DNA from: an uncultured Eubacteriales bacterium
GTDB taxonomy: Bacteria; Bacillota; Clostridia; Christensenellales; UBA1242
Direction of reading: 5' to 3'
NCBI GenBank assembly: GCA_949878485.1
Contig: CATLAM010000004.1
Coordinates: forward strand, 1-64,000
Length of the DNA stretch: 64,000 bases
A program made the position numbers and the translations under genes. The notes under the pieces are model-generated. The model did no database searches, was not told the DNA's origin, and saw nothing but the letters and a program-made list of their open reading frames with translations. This document shows, one piece after another, positions 48,801 to 57,414 of the stretch; position 1 is the first letter of the stretch, and the number at the start of each line of letters is the position of its first letter.

Positions 48801-49842
48801 AGTCAGCCTTGACTGTTTTGCCGTCTTTGTCTTTCAAACCATTGATATAGACAGAGCCATAAACATAGTCGTTGATTGGGTCATAGACATTCTTTTCTGT
48901 GTAATATGGTGTGCCTGTTTTGATGTCATAGCGGTTATCTTTTTCGTTGAAGTTGAAAGTTGTGCTTTTCTTAAGTTCTGCACCGCTTACAACCCTGTTT
49001 CCTACTTTTGTGTCTTCACTGTCCATAGGTTGAGTGTTTGTTTTCAAGGTGTAAACTGGTGTGAAAACATCTGTTGATTCTTCATACATAAAACCAACAT
49101 ATTCATCGTCTTCATAGAAAAATTGAATGTTTTCAAGGTCGCTTGCAAGTGTGAAAGAGGCAACATCTTCCAAAGATTTAATGACAAATTTTGTTGAAGT
49201 GTTGTTGTTTGCACTTGTGTAAGTGAATGAAACATAATCTCCCCATTTAGCATTTTCAAAACTGTTTTTGGAGATATAGCAGTTGTCTGTTTTTGTGATT
49301 ACATGTCCATCTGATGTGATGTAATCAGTTGTGGTTTTATAGTTTGTGTCTGTCTTGAATGCAACTGAAAACTGATAGAAAGAATTTGCTTCCAAGTTTA
49401 AAGTGCTTGAGCGATAGCCTTTGCTTGCTTGATAGCGGTCAGATGATTTGTTTGATTTAGAGTTTATCATCAAAATTTTATAGTCATCATCCGCTTTTGC
49501 TTTTCTTCCTGGGTTGTTTGAAAGATAATATGTCGATGACATATAAGTTTGGAAAGGTTCTCCAACATTGATTGCCCCTGCTGTGGTTGTTCCTTGTCCA
49601 GTAATTCCTGTCCATCCAGAAATGGTGGTCATAGAGTGTGTGGAAGAAGAATTGGAGTTGAAGTTGTTGTTGGACATGCTTACTTCTTCAAAATAACTGT
49701 CTAAGAAAGTTGTGGAAGAATCATCTGCGTTTGCAGAAAGAATGTGGCTGGCAGAAAAAACAATTCCTGTTGCGGACAAAGGAAAGATGATTGCCAACAA
49801 AAACATTATTATTTTGCTTCTAAGATTTAAAGTTCTTTTCAT
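45886..49842 (-). CDS. Very large membrane-anchored extracellular protein with cytoplasmic coiled-coil tail
   Basis: 1318 aa; N-terminal signal; long beta-type extracellular region; single TM WWILAPSLITALAIIIAVVGYVLRKV followed by K/E-rich coiled coil. Confidence 0.85.
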   Translation of the reverse strand: MKRTLNLRSKIIMFLLAIIFPLSATGIVFSASHILSANADDSSTTFLDSYFEEVSMSNNNFNSNSSSTHSMTTISGWTGITGQGTTTAGAINVGEPFQTYMSSTYYLSNNPGRKAKADDDYKILMINSKSNKSSDRYQASKGYRSSTLNLEANSFYQFSVAFKTDTNYKTTTDYITSDGHVITKTDNCYISKNSFENAKWGDYVSFTYTSANNNTSTKFVIKSLEDVASFTLASDLENIQFFYEDDEYVGFMYEESTDVFTPVYTLKTNTQPMDSEDTKVGNRVVSGAELKKSTTFNFNEKDNRYDIKTGTPYYTEKNVYDPINDYVYGSVYINGLKDKDGKTVKADFEKINSNEWVNFYFYIATGNEKQTVNLDLWLGANSHDRTSTGVVFFDDCHVYRYSENKFWSLYKDKLGLSYTQKINYTDDLGNITGTEEIIQSCEQLIDLRQEENLAFSGNNFDFENSGTNIDKINNWEVKTNNGHAQVFNSNAPEIFVDGYQSVGSDFSCDVDFSYDADGKMNGLTLRPNKYALTLWAKDGMASVKSQSVSIGANEIYKVTASYKISDISSGSAYMSIKENDKVLKDYNLDLYTLTNKDSSALTSKGNDNFNNKYATAEFYVKGGALYDTNFNIVLSLGKDGEKTTGCITFDNIKIEKSTTEAFNNASNSIEFNANSSSTTVPNGNFNKLTVTDQDKIYDPQNWTIESGENKLNFHGVINTKPDKYKQYVDKFNEYKANGVKDEENPYAWTINANNSPISKDVPNNVMMFANYGATKQILKSDNITMGTSGAQLLTFKYKTPANIIVKVLKEDGVLLLETPKLSGYDWSEYEIYFNTGSTEFNYYIQIEFVTTENKNSFTYAYFDDFEFKNYSGTLDLETDDKINTKSAIVDLTNSFLNLPTNNITDDLQTSTNVAFTGKAGSSGDGLYEGGILKADSTNYSFTDKNSSLYISDKDVKYVMYMSVQNAGSYTMTSNYKVSLSADAYAKLSFKLRTNFAYQIDSSNALDKDKTYNFGVTAGLTGFDYATQLNTESKKGYQEYTIYFHNTSSDTVSENVYFALICDTIETTGVAVIYDFDFQTLEDDTEYKIAQDTASEKDYDINKADKKVFVSKLTNQEEEKPNPDEDNNTENGNNTADSNWWILAPSLITALAIIIAVVGYVLRKVKIKKIERKRKETYDRKESLNIDVIKKKALEERNAELKSVEETRNKFQKELDMMEQEHKEKVVNLRSQDKNQISKDTDKEFKQFARKRTVISERIDALNKQIEEIKSPDYLLNVERRVYTKEEMKQKELAKMSKKLNKEQEKLSKEQNSEKDNKN

Positions 49843-49935
49843 ATTTCACCCTTAATAGTAAGATTAACTTAATTATTATAATACATTTATTATAAATAAT
49901 CAAATAATTTCTTCAATTTTAAAGACAATATTTTT

Positions 49936-50340
49936 ATGAAAAAGGAAAAAATCACATATAAAGTTTCAGAAAACGACAAATTGTCTGTCAAAAGCAAGTT
50001 TTTGCTTTGCGTCTGCGGAGCAATCATCGGATTTGTAAATGGTTTCTTTGGCGGAGGTGGGGGAATGATTTGTGTTCCTTTACTTGAAAAGGTGCTTCAC
50101 TTGCAAAACAAATATTCGCATGCGACAGCAATCGCGGTTATTCTTCCAATTTCTTTCGTAAGTGCGGTAATTTATCTTTTAAATGGCAACCTTGAAACAG
50201 TCCCTTTTCTTACTGTTGGAAGTGGGGTGGTTTTAGGTGGGATTTTAGGCTCTTTTTTGCTTAAATTTTTGCCGTCAAAGGTTATTCGAATTATCTTTGT
50301 TTTCATCATGCTTGCAGGTGGAATTAGACTGCTTTTTTAG
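49936..50340 (+). CDS. TSUP (TauE/SafE) family half-size membrane protein 1
   Basis: IIGFVNGFFGGGGGMICVPLLEKVL motif; 134 aa. Confidence 0.88.
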   Translation: MKKEKITYKVSENDKLSVKSKFLLCVCGAIIGFVNGFFGGGGGMICVPLLEKVLHLQNKYSHATAIAVILPISFVSAVIYLLNGNLETVPFLTVGSGVVLGGILGSFLLKFLPSKVIRIIFVFIMLAGGIRLLF

Positions 50341-50349
50341 GAGATTTTT

Positions 50350-50712
50350 ATGTTTTATTTTTGGTGTGTCATAGCAGGGTTTTTGTCAGGTATTTTCGGC
50401 GGTTTAGGCATGGGCGGTGGAACGCTTCTCATCCCTATTTTAACCATCTTTTTATCCTTTGACCAAAAACTTGCTCAGGGGCTTAATTTATTGACATTTT
50501 TAATCATGGCGATTGTGTCTTTGTGCATTCATTACAAGCATGGTTTTGTGCATACAAAAAACATCATTTGGATCATCATTTTTGGCGTAATTTTTTCGGT
50601 TTTTGGTGCATTTTTGATGTCATTTTTACCTTCAAAAATCTTAAAAATCATTTTTGGTGTCTTTTTGTGTGCCTTGGCTGTGGTGGAATTTATAAAAGTA
50701 TTCAAAAAATAG
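50350..50712 (+). CDS. TSUP (TauE/SafE) family half-size membrane protein 2
   Basis: IAGFLSGIFGGLGMGGGTLLIPIL motif; 120 aa. Confidence 0.88.
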   Translation: MFYFWCVIAGFLSGIFGGLGMGGGTLLIPILTIFLSFDQKLAQGLNLLTFLIMAIVSLCIHYKHGFVHTKNIIWIIIFGVIFSVFGAFLMSFLPSKILKIIFGVFLCALAVVEFIKVFKK

Positions 50713-50766
50713 TGGACAAAATTCTCTTTTTATGCTATATTTAGATATATTAAAGGAGATATATTT

Positions 50767-50937
50767 ATGGTTGACAAGAATAAATGCATCAGTTGTGGAA
50801 CTTGTGTGGCTATTTGTCCTGTTGGTGCCATCTCTTTTGGAGAAGACGGAAAAGCACAAATTGATAAAAATATCTGCATCCATTGCGGTGCTTGTCAGGC
50901 TAGTTGTCCTGTTGAAGCAATTGATTTGGATGAATAA
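50767..50937 (+). CDS. Small 2[4Fe-4S] ferredoxin
   Basis: MVDKNKCISCGTCVAICPVGAISFGEDGKAQIDKNICIHCGACQASCPVEAIDLDE*; two CxxCxxCxxxCP motifs; below track cut-off. Confidence 0.93.
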   Translation: MVDKNKCISCGTCVAICPVGAISFGEDGKAQIDKNICIHCGACQASCPVEAIDLDE

Positions 50938-50949
50938 AGAGAGGGTGTT

Positions 50950-52431
50950 ATGGAAAATATTGCTTACATTGAATTTGATGAACGCAAAACAAAACTGCTT
51001 ATCGTTCAAAGCAGAAACGGAAGATATCGCATCTTGGAAGAAGTGGAAAATTATTACGACCTTAGGTCAGACATTTTAACTGATTGTCTTTTCAGCCCTA
51101 AATCTAAAGCGGATATTTTAAAAATTTTGAATATCTATCGTTATACGATTGAAACCTTTAAAGTTGACAAAATGATTGCAACTGCTTCAAACATAATCGT
51201 TAAAGCAAGAAACTATCGTGGTTTTTTGGATGAAATTTACACCAATACTGGCATGAATTTCATTATTTCCAATGATGATGAAGTTGTGAAAAACATTTAT
51301 CTTTCTTGTATGTCTAAAATTGACACATCTAAGGGTTACATCATTAATGTTGGGTCTTACCAAACTTATTTCATTAAGTTTAACAGAAGAAATGTCATTG
51401 AATATAACACAATTCCTTACGGATATACAAATTTGACTGAACTTGGTGTTTCATTTGATGAGATGACTGCTTTGGTTAAGAAAGAACTTAAAAAGGCATC
51501 ATTAGTTAAAGGTTATGATGAAGAAATGGTCGTTGGTTGTGGTTGCTCGTTTATTGATGTTTCCAGAGTTGCCAAGAAATTGACTAAATATCCTATTGAA
51601 ATTGACAATAACTATGATCTCTCAAATGAAGCATTGACAAAAGTTTGTGAATTTGCAAGCACAATCGATGTTCAGAAAGTTAAGAAGATTAAAGGAATTG
51701 GACCAGAAGGTGTGGAAAGCATGAACGGTGGTTTGGCGATTATCAGTTCTTTCTTTGAAACATTAAAACTTCCACAAGTTTCTGTTTCAACCGCAAACAA
51801 ACTTGAAGGCATTGTGCTTTTCAATTTGGTTGGTGTGGCAAATGAAAAATATACTGATTTGTTGCAAAACAGTTTAGATTCTTATTACGAATTCAAAAAA
51901 GAAGGTTTGGCAATTAATAGTCAAGTGTATGACATGGCAATTTTGCTTTTCAAACAATTGAAAGTTGTTCATAAATTGCCAAGAGTTTATGTTAAACCAC
52001 TTAAAATTGCGGCTTATATGTTTGATTGTGGAAAATTTATCAATTTTTCAAATTACCAAAAACATGCTTTTTATGGAATTTTAAATTCTGACATTACTGG
52101 TGTTTCTCAAAAAGATTTGCTTTTGGCGGCTTTTGCTTGCACTTGCCAGAATATTGACAATTTTAATTTGCCTGAAGTTATGAAATATCGTGAAATTTTG
52201 ACAGATGAAGATGTTGATGCCATAAGAAAACTTGGTTTACTTGTCAATCTTGCTGTCAATTTAAATGCTTCCAGAAAAAATGTCATCAATGACATTGTTT
52301 GTGACATCTTGGGTGATTCAATCATCATGAAAACTGTTGTAACAACTGACCCTTCATTTGAAATTATGCAAAGCATGAAGGTTTCTGATGACTTTAAGAA
52401 AATATTTAAGAAAAGTTTGCAGATAATTTAG
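50950..52431 (+). CDS. Ppx/GppA-like ASKHA protein with degenerate active-site motifs
   Basis: ATASNIIVKARNYRGFLDEIYTNTGMNFIISNDDEVVKNIYLSCM resembles the Ppx/GppA core; INVGSYQTYFIKF where GGGSTE is expected; HD-like region reads YMFDCGKF. Confidence 0.6.
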   Translation: MENIAYIEFDERKTKLLIVQSRNGRYRILEEVENYYDLRSDILTDCLFSPKSKADILKILNIYRYTIETFKVDKMIATASNIIVKARNYRGFLDEIYTNTGMNFIISNDDEVVKNIYLSCMSKIDTSKGYIINVGSYQTYFIKFNRRNVIEYNTIPYGYTNLTELGVSFDEMTALVKKELKKASLVKGYDEEMVVGCGCSFIDVSRVAKKLTKYPIEIDNNYDLSNEALTKVCEFASTIDVQKVKKIKGIGPEGVESMNGGLAIISSFFETLKLPQVSVSTANKLEGIVLFNLVGVANEKYTDLLQNSLDSYYEFKKEGLAINSQVYDMAILLFKQLKVVHKLPRVYVKPLKIAAYMFDCGKFINFSNYQKHAFYGILNSDITGVSQKDLLLAAFACTCQNIDNFNLPEVMKYREILTDEDVDAIRKLGLLVNLAVNLNASRKNVINDIVCDILGDSIIMKTVVTTDPSFEIMQSMKVSDDFKKIFKKSLQII

Positions 52432-52438
52432 GTAAAAT

Positions 52439-53740
52439 ATGGAAGAAACGAAAAGTAAAAGAAAACTTATATTTTGGATTGTTTTTGCGGTAATCGCTGT
52501 TGTTTTGGCGTATGTAATTACTGTGTTATATTTCTTTGTCTTTTCTCCAAACAATATTCGTGCAAAGATGATTGTTTGGCCTTTTTTCAGTGAAGCAAAT
52601 GTTGCTGACATGTATGAGCAAGCATCTGCAGAAATTCAATTCACTTATGTTGACCCAAATGATTATGTAACAGTGACAGAAAAAACTGTTGGGGTAAATG
52701 TTGCAGAAGACGGCTTTTTTGTTGTGCCTTACATCAGTGAATTTGCTGATTTTCGAAATTATGAAAACGCTTCAAAAACAAGAGAAGGCAAATCTCAGCT
52801 TAAGGTTATGACTTGTGCTGGCGTTTTTGATGGGGTGCTTTTATACAGTGATGAAGCATTTAATGTTTGTGTCATTAAGTGCGAAAGAATTGTTGATAAA
52901 GACCAAAAGATTGCTTTGCCTTATCTGGATATTGCATCTGTTGGCACAACCACAAATGCAAGTGAAGCATTGTTTGTTTCCCCAATTGAAAAAGAAGATT
53001 TTTATAAGTGCAGAGTTATTAAAGATTCTTATGTAAGCCTTTTTGAAAAGGTGGATGTTGGTGACAAATATGCAATGGATTATTTAATTCAAGGTTGTGT
53101 AGATGTTAGAGTAACTTTGAAAAATAATGTAACAGACATGGACAACAAAACTACAAGAGTTTGTTGTGATCGCTCTGGAAATGTTTTGGGATTTTCTTCA
53201 TATTACATCGAAGAAAATGATGATGGAGAATTTGAAACTAAATATGTGTTTATGCCTATTTACGGTGCAAGAAGTTTCTTTAATGATGTGGTTAAGTCTT
53301 ATAACGAAAAGAAAGTCTATTCAAATTCGCTTATAAATGAACTTATTGCTTTTGACCAAGTGGAAGTTGAATCTTATAATCGTGTTGCTTTGTTGAATAA
53401 AAACCCTGAAAATCAAAATTCATTTTTCTATAATGGTAGGTGGTATAATTTTTCAACAGGAATTAAAAATTATGACCAATCACTTTTGAATGGTGTATAT
53501 TTATTTGACAATTTTGTTCATGGACAAAATCAACAAATTGATGTTGACAGTGTTATTATTGGAATCACTGTAAATGGCAAAGAATATGAAATTTCTGGAA
53601 AAATTGATTTCTTGACAATTTTATATGCTGTCAAAAGTGGTGACAAAGTAAGTTTTGAATATTATGCCAATTTTGGCGAAATTGACCCAAGTCAAGAATT
53701 GAAACCAAGTGACATTAAGACTGTCAATTGGACAATTTAA
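52439..53740 (+). CDS. Hypothetical membrane-anchored protein
   Basis: 433 aa; N-terminal TM LIFWIVFAVIAVVLAYVITVLYFFVF; tight spacing to neighbouring genes. Confidence 0.75.
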   Translation: MEETKSKRKLIFWIVFAVIAVVLAYVITVLYFFVFSPNNIRAKMIVWPFFSEANVADMYEQASAEIQFTYVDPNDYVTVTEKTVGVNVAEDGFFVVPYISEFADFRNYENASKTREGKSQLKVMTCAGVFDGVLLYSDEAFNVCVIKCERIVDKDQKIALPYLDIASVGTTTNASEALFVSPIEKEDFYKCRVIKDSYVSLFEKVDVGDKYAMDYLIQGCVDVRVTLKNNVTDMDNKTTRVCCDRSGNVLGFSSYYIEENDDGEFETKYVFMPIYGARSFFNDVVKSYNEKKVYSNSLINELIAFDQVEVESYNRVALLNKNPENQNSFFYNGRWYNFSTGIKNYDQSLLNGVYLFDNFVHGQNQQIDVDSVIIGITVNGKEYEISGKIDFLTILYAVKSGDKVSFEYYANFGEIDPSQELKPSDIKTVNWTI

Positions 53741-53754
53741 TTGGAGGAATGTCG

Positions 53755-54756
53755 ATGAGAAAAATTAAATATGCAATAGAAATGGGCGGTGGAAACACTT
53801 GCATATATGTGAAAGGTGAAGGGCTTGCTTTGAAAGAGCCTACTTTGATTGCTGCAGAGCCAACAGAAGAAGGCTACAAAGTTGTGGCTTTGGGAAGTGA
53901 CGCAAAAAAACTTATTGGAAAAACCAAAGATAATGTGGAAATCTTTACTCCTACCATAAGTGGTGACCATTCAAATTATGAATATTCAGTTATTTTGCTT
54001 AAACATTTTTTGACCAAAGTGGGTTATAAGCCACATCAAGAAAATGCTTTGTTTGTAATTCCTTGTGGTGCGACTGCCAAAGAAAAAGAAAATATTTTGA
54101 AAGTGTGTGACGGGGCAAATTTGGCACATGTCGAACTTATGCCATCTGTGCTTTGTTCTTGTGTTGGCGAAGGCAGAAGCATTGACAACTCAAAAGTCAA
54201 CATGGTTGTAAACATTGGTGGAACAGACACAGACATAGGTGTAATAAACATGTCAAACATTTTGCAAGGTGCAACCGTTTCCATCGGTGGAAAAAAGATT
54301 GATGCATCAATTGTGAACTTTTTGGCTTACACAGAAGATTTAGTCATTGGGCTTTCAACTGCAGAAACTTTAAAAAAAGAAGTTGGAAGTTTATATGAAA
54401 ATGACACTTTAAACATGGAAATCACAGGTGTGGATGCAAAGACTAAATCTCCTAAATCAGTTGTCATTTTTTCCACTGATTTAATTAAGGCTATTGAACC
54501 TTTTTACAGTGAAATTGTGCGTGCAATTGACACAACAATCAACACATTACCACCTGAAATTGTGGCTGACATCATCAACAACAAAATTTTGCTTGTTGGC
54601 GGTGCATCAAAAATTCAAGGGCTTGCCGATTATTTGAAAAAGAATTTAAACTATCCAGTTGAAATCAGCGATGATGTTGAAAATGTGACAATTTTAGGTG
54701 CAGGTAAATTGTTGTCAGATTATCAATTGTTGGAAGATATTTTGGAAAAATTATAA
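53755..54756 (+). CDS. MreB-like actin-fold (ASKHA) protein
   Basis: VNIGGTDTDIGVINMSNILQGATVSIGGKKIDASIVNF, TINTLPPEIVADIINNKILLVGGASKIQGLADYL, VTILGAGKLL match the MreB layout. Confidence 0.8.
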   Translation: MRKIKYAIEMGGGNTCIYVKGEGLALKEPTLIAAEPTEEGYKVVALGSDAKKLIGKTKDNVEIFTPTISGDHSNYEYSVILLKHFLTKVGYKPHQENALFVIPCGATAKEKENILKVCDGANLAHVELMPSVLCSCVGEGRSIDNSKVNMVVNIGGTDTDIGVINMSNILQGATVSIGGKKIDASIVNFLAYTEDLVIGLSTAETLKKEVGSLYENDTLNMEITGVDAKTKSPKSVVIFSTDLIKAIEPFYSEIVRAIDTTINTLPPEIVADIINNKILLVGGASKIQGLADYLKKNLNYPVEISDDVENVTILGAGKLLSDYQLLEDILEKL

Positions 54757-54764
54757 TAAATTAA

Positions 54765-54788
54765 AAGCCACTTATAGTGGTTTTTTTG
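54765..54788 (+). terminator. Intrinsic terminator
   Basis: AAAAGCCACTTATAGTGGTTTTTTT. Confidence 0.85.
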
Positions 54789-54888
54789 TTGCCATTTTAC
54801 AAAATTAGACATTGTTTTATTTTTTTAGACTTATTTTATGTATGTCTAAATAAGCAAGTTGATTTATAATGTTGTCATAGAGGTTTAT

Positions 54889-55680
54889 ATGGCAAGAAAA
54901 ATCGTTGTTACAAGTGGCAAGGGTGGTGTCGGAAAAACCACCGTATGTGCAAATTTGGGAGTTTATCTGTCAAGATTGGGCTTTCGTGTTGTTTTGATGG
55001 ATGTTGACATTGGTTTAAACAATTTGGATGTCATTATGGGGTTGGAAAGGCAGGTTATTTTTGACATAACGGATGTTGTGTCTGGCAAGTGTCGTGTCAG
55101 ACAAGCACTTATTCAAGACCCAAATTTTCCATCGCTTTATCTTTTGCCATCTTCACACACATATTCTTCTTCCAAAATTTCTGGGGAACACATTAAAAAC
55201 ATAACAGATGTTATTGACCACTCTTTTGATTACATCTTGATTGATTGCCCAGCGGGAGTTGAAGCGGGCTTTCACAGAGCAGTTTTTCCTGCAAATGAAG
55301 CCCTTGTTGTGGTTACTCCACACTTGTCAAGCATAAGGGATGCAGATAAGGTTGTTGGGCTTTTGTCAGAATATAACATTGAAAGCAAAGGTTTGGTCAT
55401 CAATCGTATGCGTGGGGATTTGCTTCTTTCTGGTGAACTTATGAATTTAGAAAGCATTGTTAAGGCAATGGGAATTCCACTTTTGGGTGTTATTCCAGAA
55501 GATGACGGCATTTCAAAAACCACTTGTGATGGCAGAATTATGACTGACGGAGAAAGTGCCAGAGCGTTTACACTTTTGTCTGAAAATATTCATAACGGAT
55601 GCAAAAAAATTTATGATTGCACTTACAAATATCGTGGTATAATGGGATATTTTAAACGCAACATTAAAAAACATGTTTAA
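54889..55680 (+). CDS. minD: Septum site-determining ATPase MinD
   Basis: IVVTSGKGGVGKTTVCANLG, LMDVDIGLNNLDVIMGLE, C-terminal amphipathic YKYRGIMGYFKRNIKKHV. Confidence 0.95.
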   Translation: MARKIVVTSGKGGVGKTTVCANLGVYLSRLGFRVVLMDVDIGLNNLDVIMGLERQVIFDITDVVSGKCRVRQALIQDPNFPSLYLLPSSHTYSSSKISGEHIKNITDVIDHSFDYILIDCPAGVEAGFHRAVFPANEALVVVTPHLSSIRDADKVVGLLSEYNIESKGLVINRMRGDLLLSGELMNLESIVKAMGIPLLGVIPEDDGISKTTCDGRIMTDGESARAFTLLSENIHNGCKKIYDCTYKYRGIMGYFKRNIKKHV

Positions 55681-55688
55681 GGAGATTT

Positions 55689-55904
55689 ATGAACAGAATT
55701 GACGAACTTCTTATTCGAGATAAGTTTACAAATTTGGAAAGTGTTGCAGAAGTTTTAAAAGAAGAGATAACACCTATTGCAAGAAACTTTCTTTTAATGT
55801 CGGACGAATTGAAAGTTCGTTATAGACGCAATGGTGACAAGTTTGTTTTCAGTGTGGAAATTGAAGCCGACAGAATTAAACCTTTTGGCAGTAGATTGTT
55901 TTAA
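55689..55904 (+). CDS. minE: MinE-like cell division topological specificity factor
   Basis: 71 aa immediately after minD; VLKEEITPIARNFLLMSDELKVRYRRNGDKFVFSVEI resembles the MinE C-terminal domain; N-terminal part divergent. Confidence 0.7.
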   Translation: MNRIDELLIRDKFTNLESVAEVLKEEITPIARNFLLMSDELKVRYRRNGDKFVFSVEIEADRIKPFGSRLF

Positions 55905-55932
55905 ACAGAGATTTTTCTCTGTTTTTTATTTT
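55904..55932 (+). terminator. Intrinsic terminator
   Basis: AAACAGAGATTTTTCTCTGTTTTTTATTTTT. Confidence 0.8.
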
Positions 55933-56084
55933 TGGCACACTTTATTGATTTTATTAAATTTAAAAATTATAATCTTTTTAAATTATTTTGATTTTAAAAG
56001 GAGATGTGGTAATATTTAATTGTTTTTATATGTGTATCAACAATGTAATTTAAGGCTTGTAACTCTTATTGTAGGTTGGAAGGA

Positions 56085-56357
56085 ATGAAATATTTAGATA
56101 CGGTTCGTTTGATTAAAAATGAAGAGAGATATAAAGAAGATAACATTAAATTGGGCGATTTAGGCACAATTTGGTTGCCAGAGATAAGAAATAATGAATT
56201 TTATGTAAGTTTTGACACTGGTGATGATTGGAATGCATATAAATATAGTTCTATAAAAATTGAAGATTTGGAATTGGTTGAAGACAATGGAGAAACCGAT
56301 GAAGAAATTCTAGAAGATTTGCCAGAGAAAAATCCAGAATGGTGGTGTAAAGTTTAA
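56085..56357 (+). CDS. Small acidic protein, DUF4926-like
   Basis: MKYLDTVRLIKNEERYKEDNIKLGDLGTIWLPEIRNNEFYVSFDTGDDWNAYKYSSIKIEDLELV; RBS GGAAGGA. Confidence 0.6.
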   Translation: MKYLDTVRLIKNEERYKEDNIKLGDLGTIWLPEIRNNEFYVSFDTGDDWNAYKYSSIKIEDLELVEDNGETDEEILEDLPEKNPEWWCKV

Positions 56358-56423
56358 GATGGTTTCATATTAAATCTTAAAGGCGAAAAAAACAAAATAC
56401 CTTATGATTATAAGTCATAATAA

Positions 56424-56450
56424 AAAGTCCCAGATTTGGGACTTTTTGTT
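56424..56450. terminator. Bidirectional terminator
   Basis: AAAAAGTCCCAGATTTGGGACTTTTT. Confidence 0.88.
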
Positions 56451-56460
56451 TATATTAAGT

Positions 56461-57303
56461 TTAACAACCTTCAAAGGTCACAAATCCATAACAATCTGGC
56501 CCTGCGTGTGTTCCGACTACACAACCAATTTCATAGATAGGTGTGTTTTCTGGGTCAACATCAAGTTTGTCAGAATATTTCTTTATAAAGTTTTGAATAA
56601 GTGGTGGATTTGCTGAATGACCGAAATAGATTGGATAATCTTTGTTGCGTTTACGAGAACATTCGACCAAAAATTCATTTGCTTTTTCACCAACTTTTTT
56701 GGCGATATTGTTTACTTTTCCGCCATCCAAAGAAATGATTGGCTTAATTTTCAATGCAGACGCAGCAAAATATGCTGTGGAAGAAAGGCGACCACCTTGT
56801 TTAAGATATTTAAGGTCGGTGACAACCGCATAAAGATGAACCATGCGTTTAAGTCTTTCAAGTTCGACAATCACTTCTTCTGGGGTTGCGTCTTTATGGG
56901 ATTTGATGTATTTTACAAGTTCCATAATCAAAGCACCTTCAGCAAAAGTGGTAACTCGTGAATCACAGATGTAAGCATTTTCCATTTTCAAATTTTCCAC
57001 AGCATTTTTGGCTTGTGCAATTGTTCCTGCAAGGTCTGAAGAAATGACAACAATTAAAATAAACCAATCTTTTTTGTTTACATAAGAATTTAATGCGTTT
57101 TCAAATTTATATTGGTTTGGTTGGCTTGTTTTTGGGATAATTCCAGTTGTTTTCAGTTTGTTATAAAATTCGTCATTTGGCAAACCTTCGGGATATAAAT
57201 CCCCATTAAAGTTTACTTCAATAGGCAAAATGGTTATGTCATTTTGTTCTTGAAACTCTTTTGGCATATCGCAAGATGCTTCTGTGATTATTTTATAATT
57301 CAT
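56461..57303 (-). CDS. DegV family protein (second copy)
   Basis: IITEASCDMPKEFQEQNDITILPIEVNFNGDLYPEG...PKTSQPN; VVGTHAGPDCYGFVTF. Confidence 0.92.
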   Translation of the reverse strand: MNYKIITEASCDMPKEFQEQNDITILPIEVNFNGDLYPEGLPNDEFYNKLKTTGIIPKTSQPNQYKFENALNSYVNKKDWFILIVVISSDLAGTIAQAKNAVENLKMENAYICDSRVTTFAEGALIMELVKYIKSHKDATPEEVIVELERLKRMVHLYAVVTDLKYLKQGGRLSSTAYFAASALKIKPIISLDGGKVNNIAKKVGEKANEFLVECSRKRNKDYPIYFGHSANPPLIQNFIKKYSDKLDVDPENTPIYEIGCVVGTHAGPDCYGFVTFEGC

Positions 57304-57414
57304 ATTACAACTCCTATTTCCTAATCTAAATTAAGTTTAGCAAATTGACGAGAAAAAAGCAAATTATTTGAAAATAATTCGAAAACATTTAAGAAAGTAA
57401 GACAAGATTTTAAA

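Noticed and set aside
49936-50712. Frameshifted single TSUP gene
   Set aside because: The two ORFs are separated by a stop and have their own start codons, with an RBS-like AGGAG before the second; a genuine two-gene arrangement is more likely.
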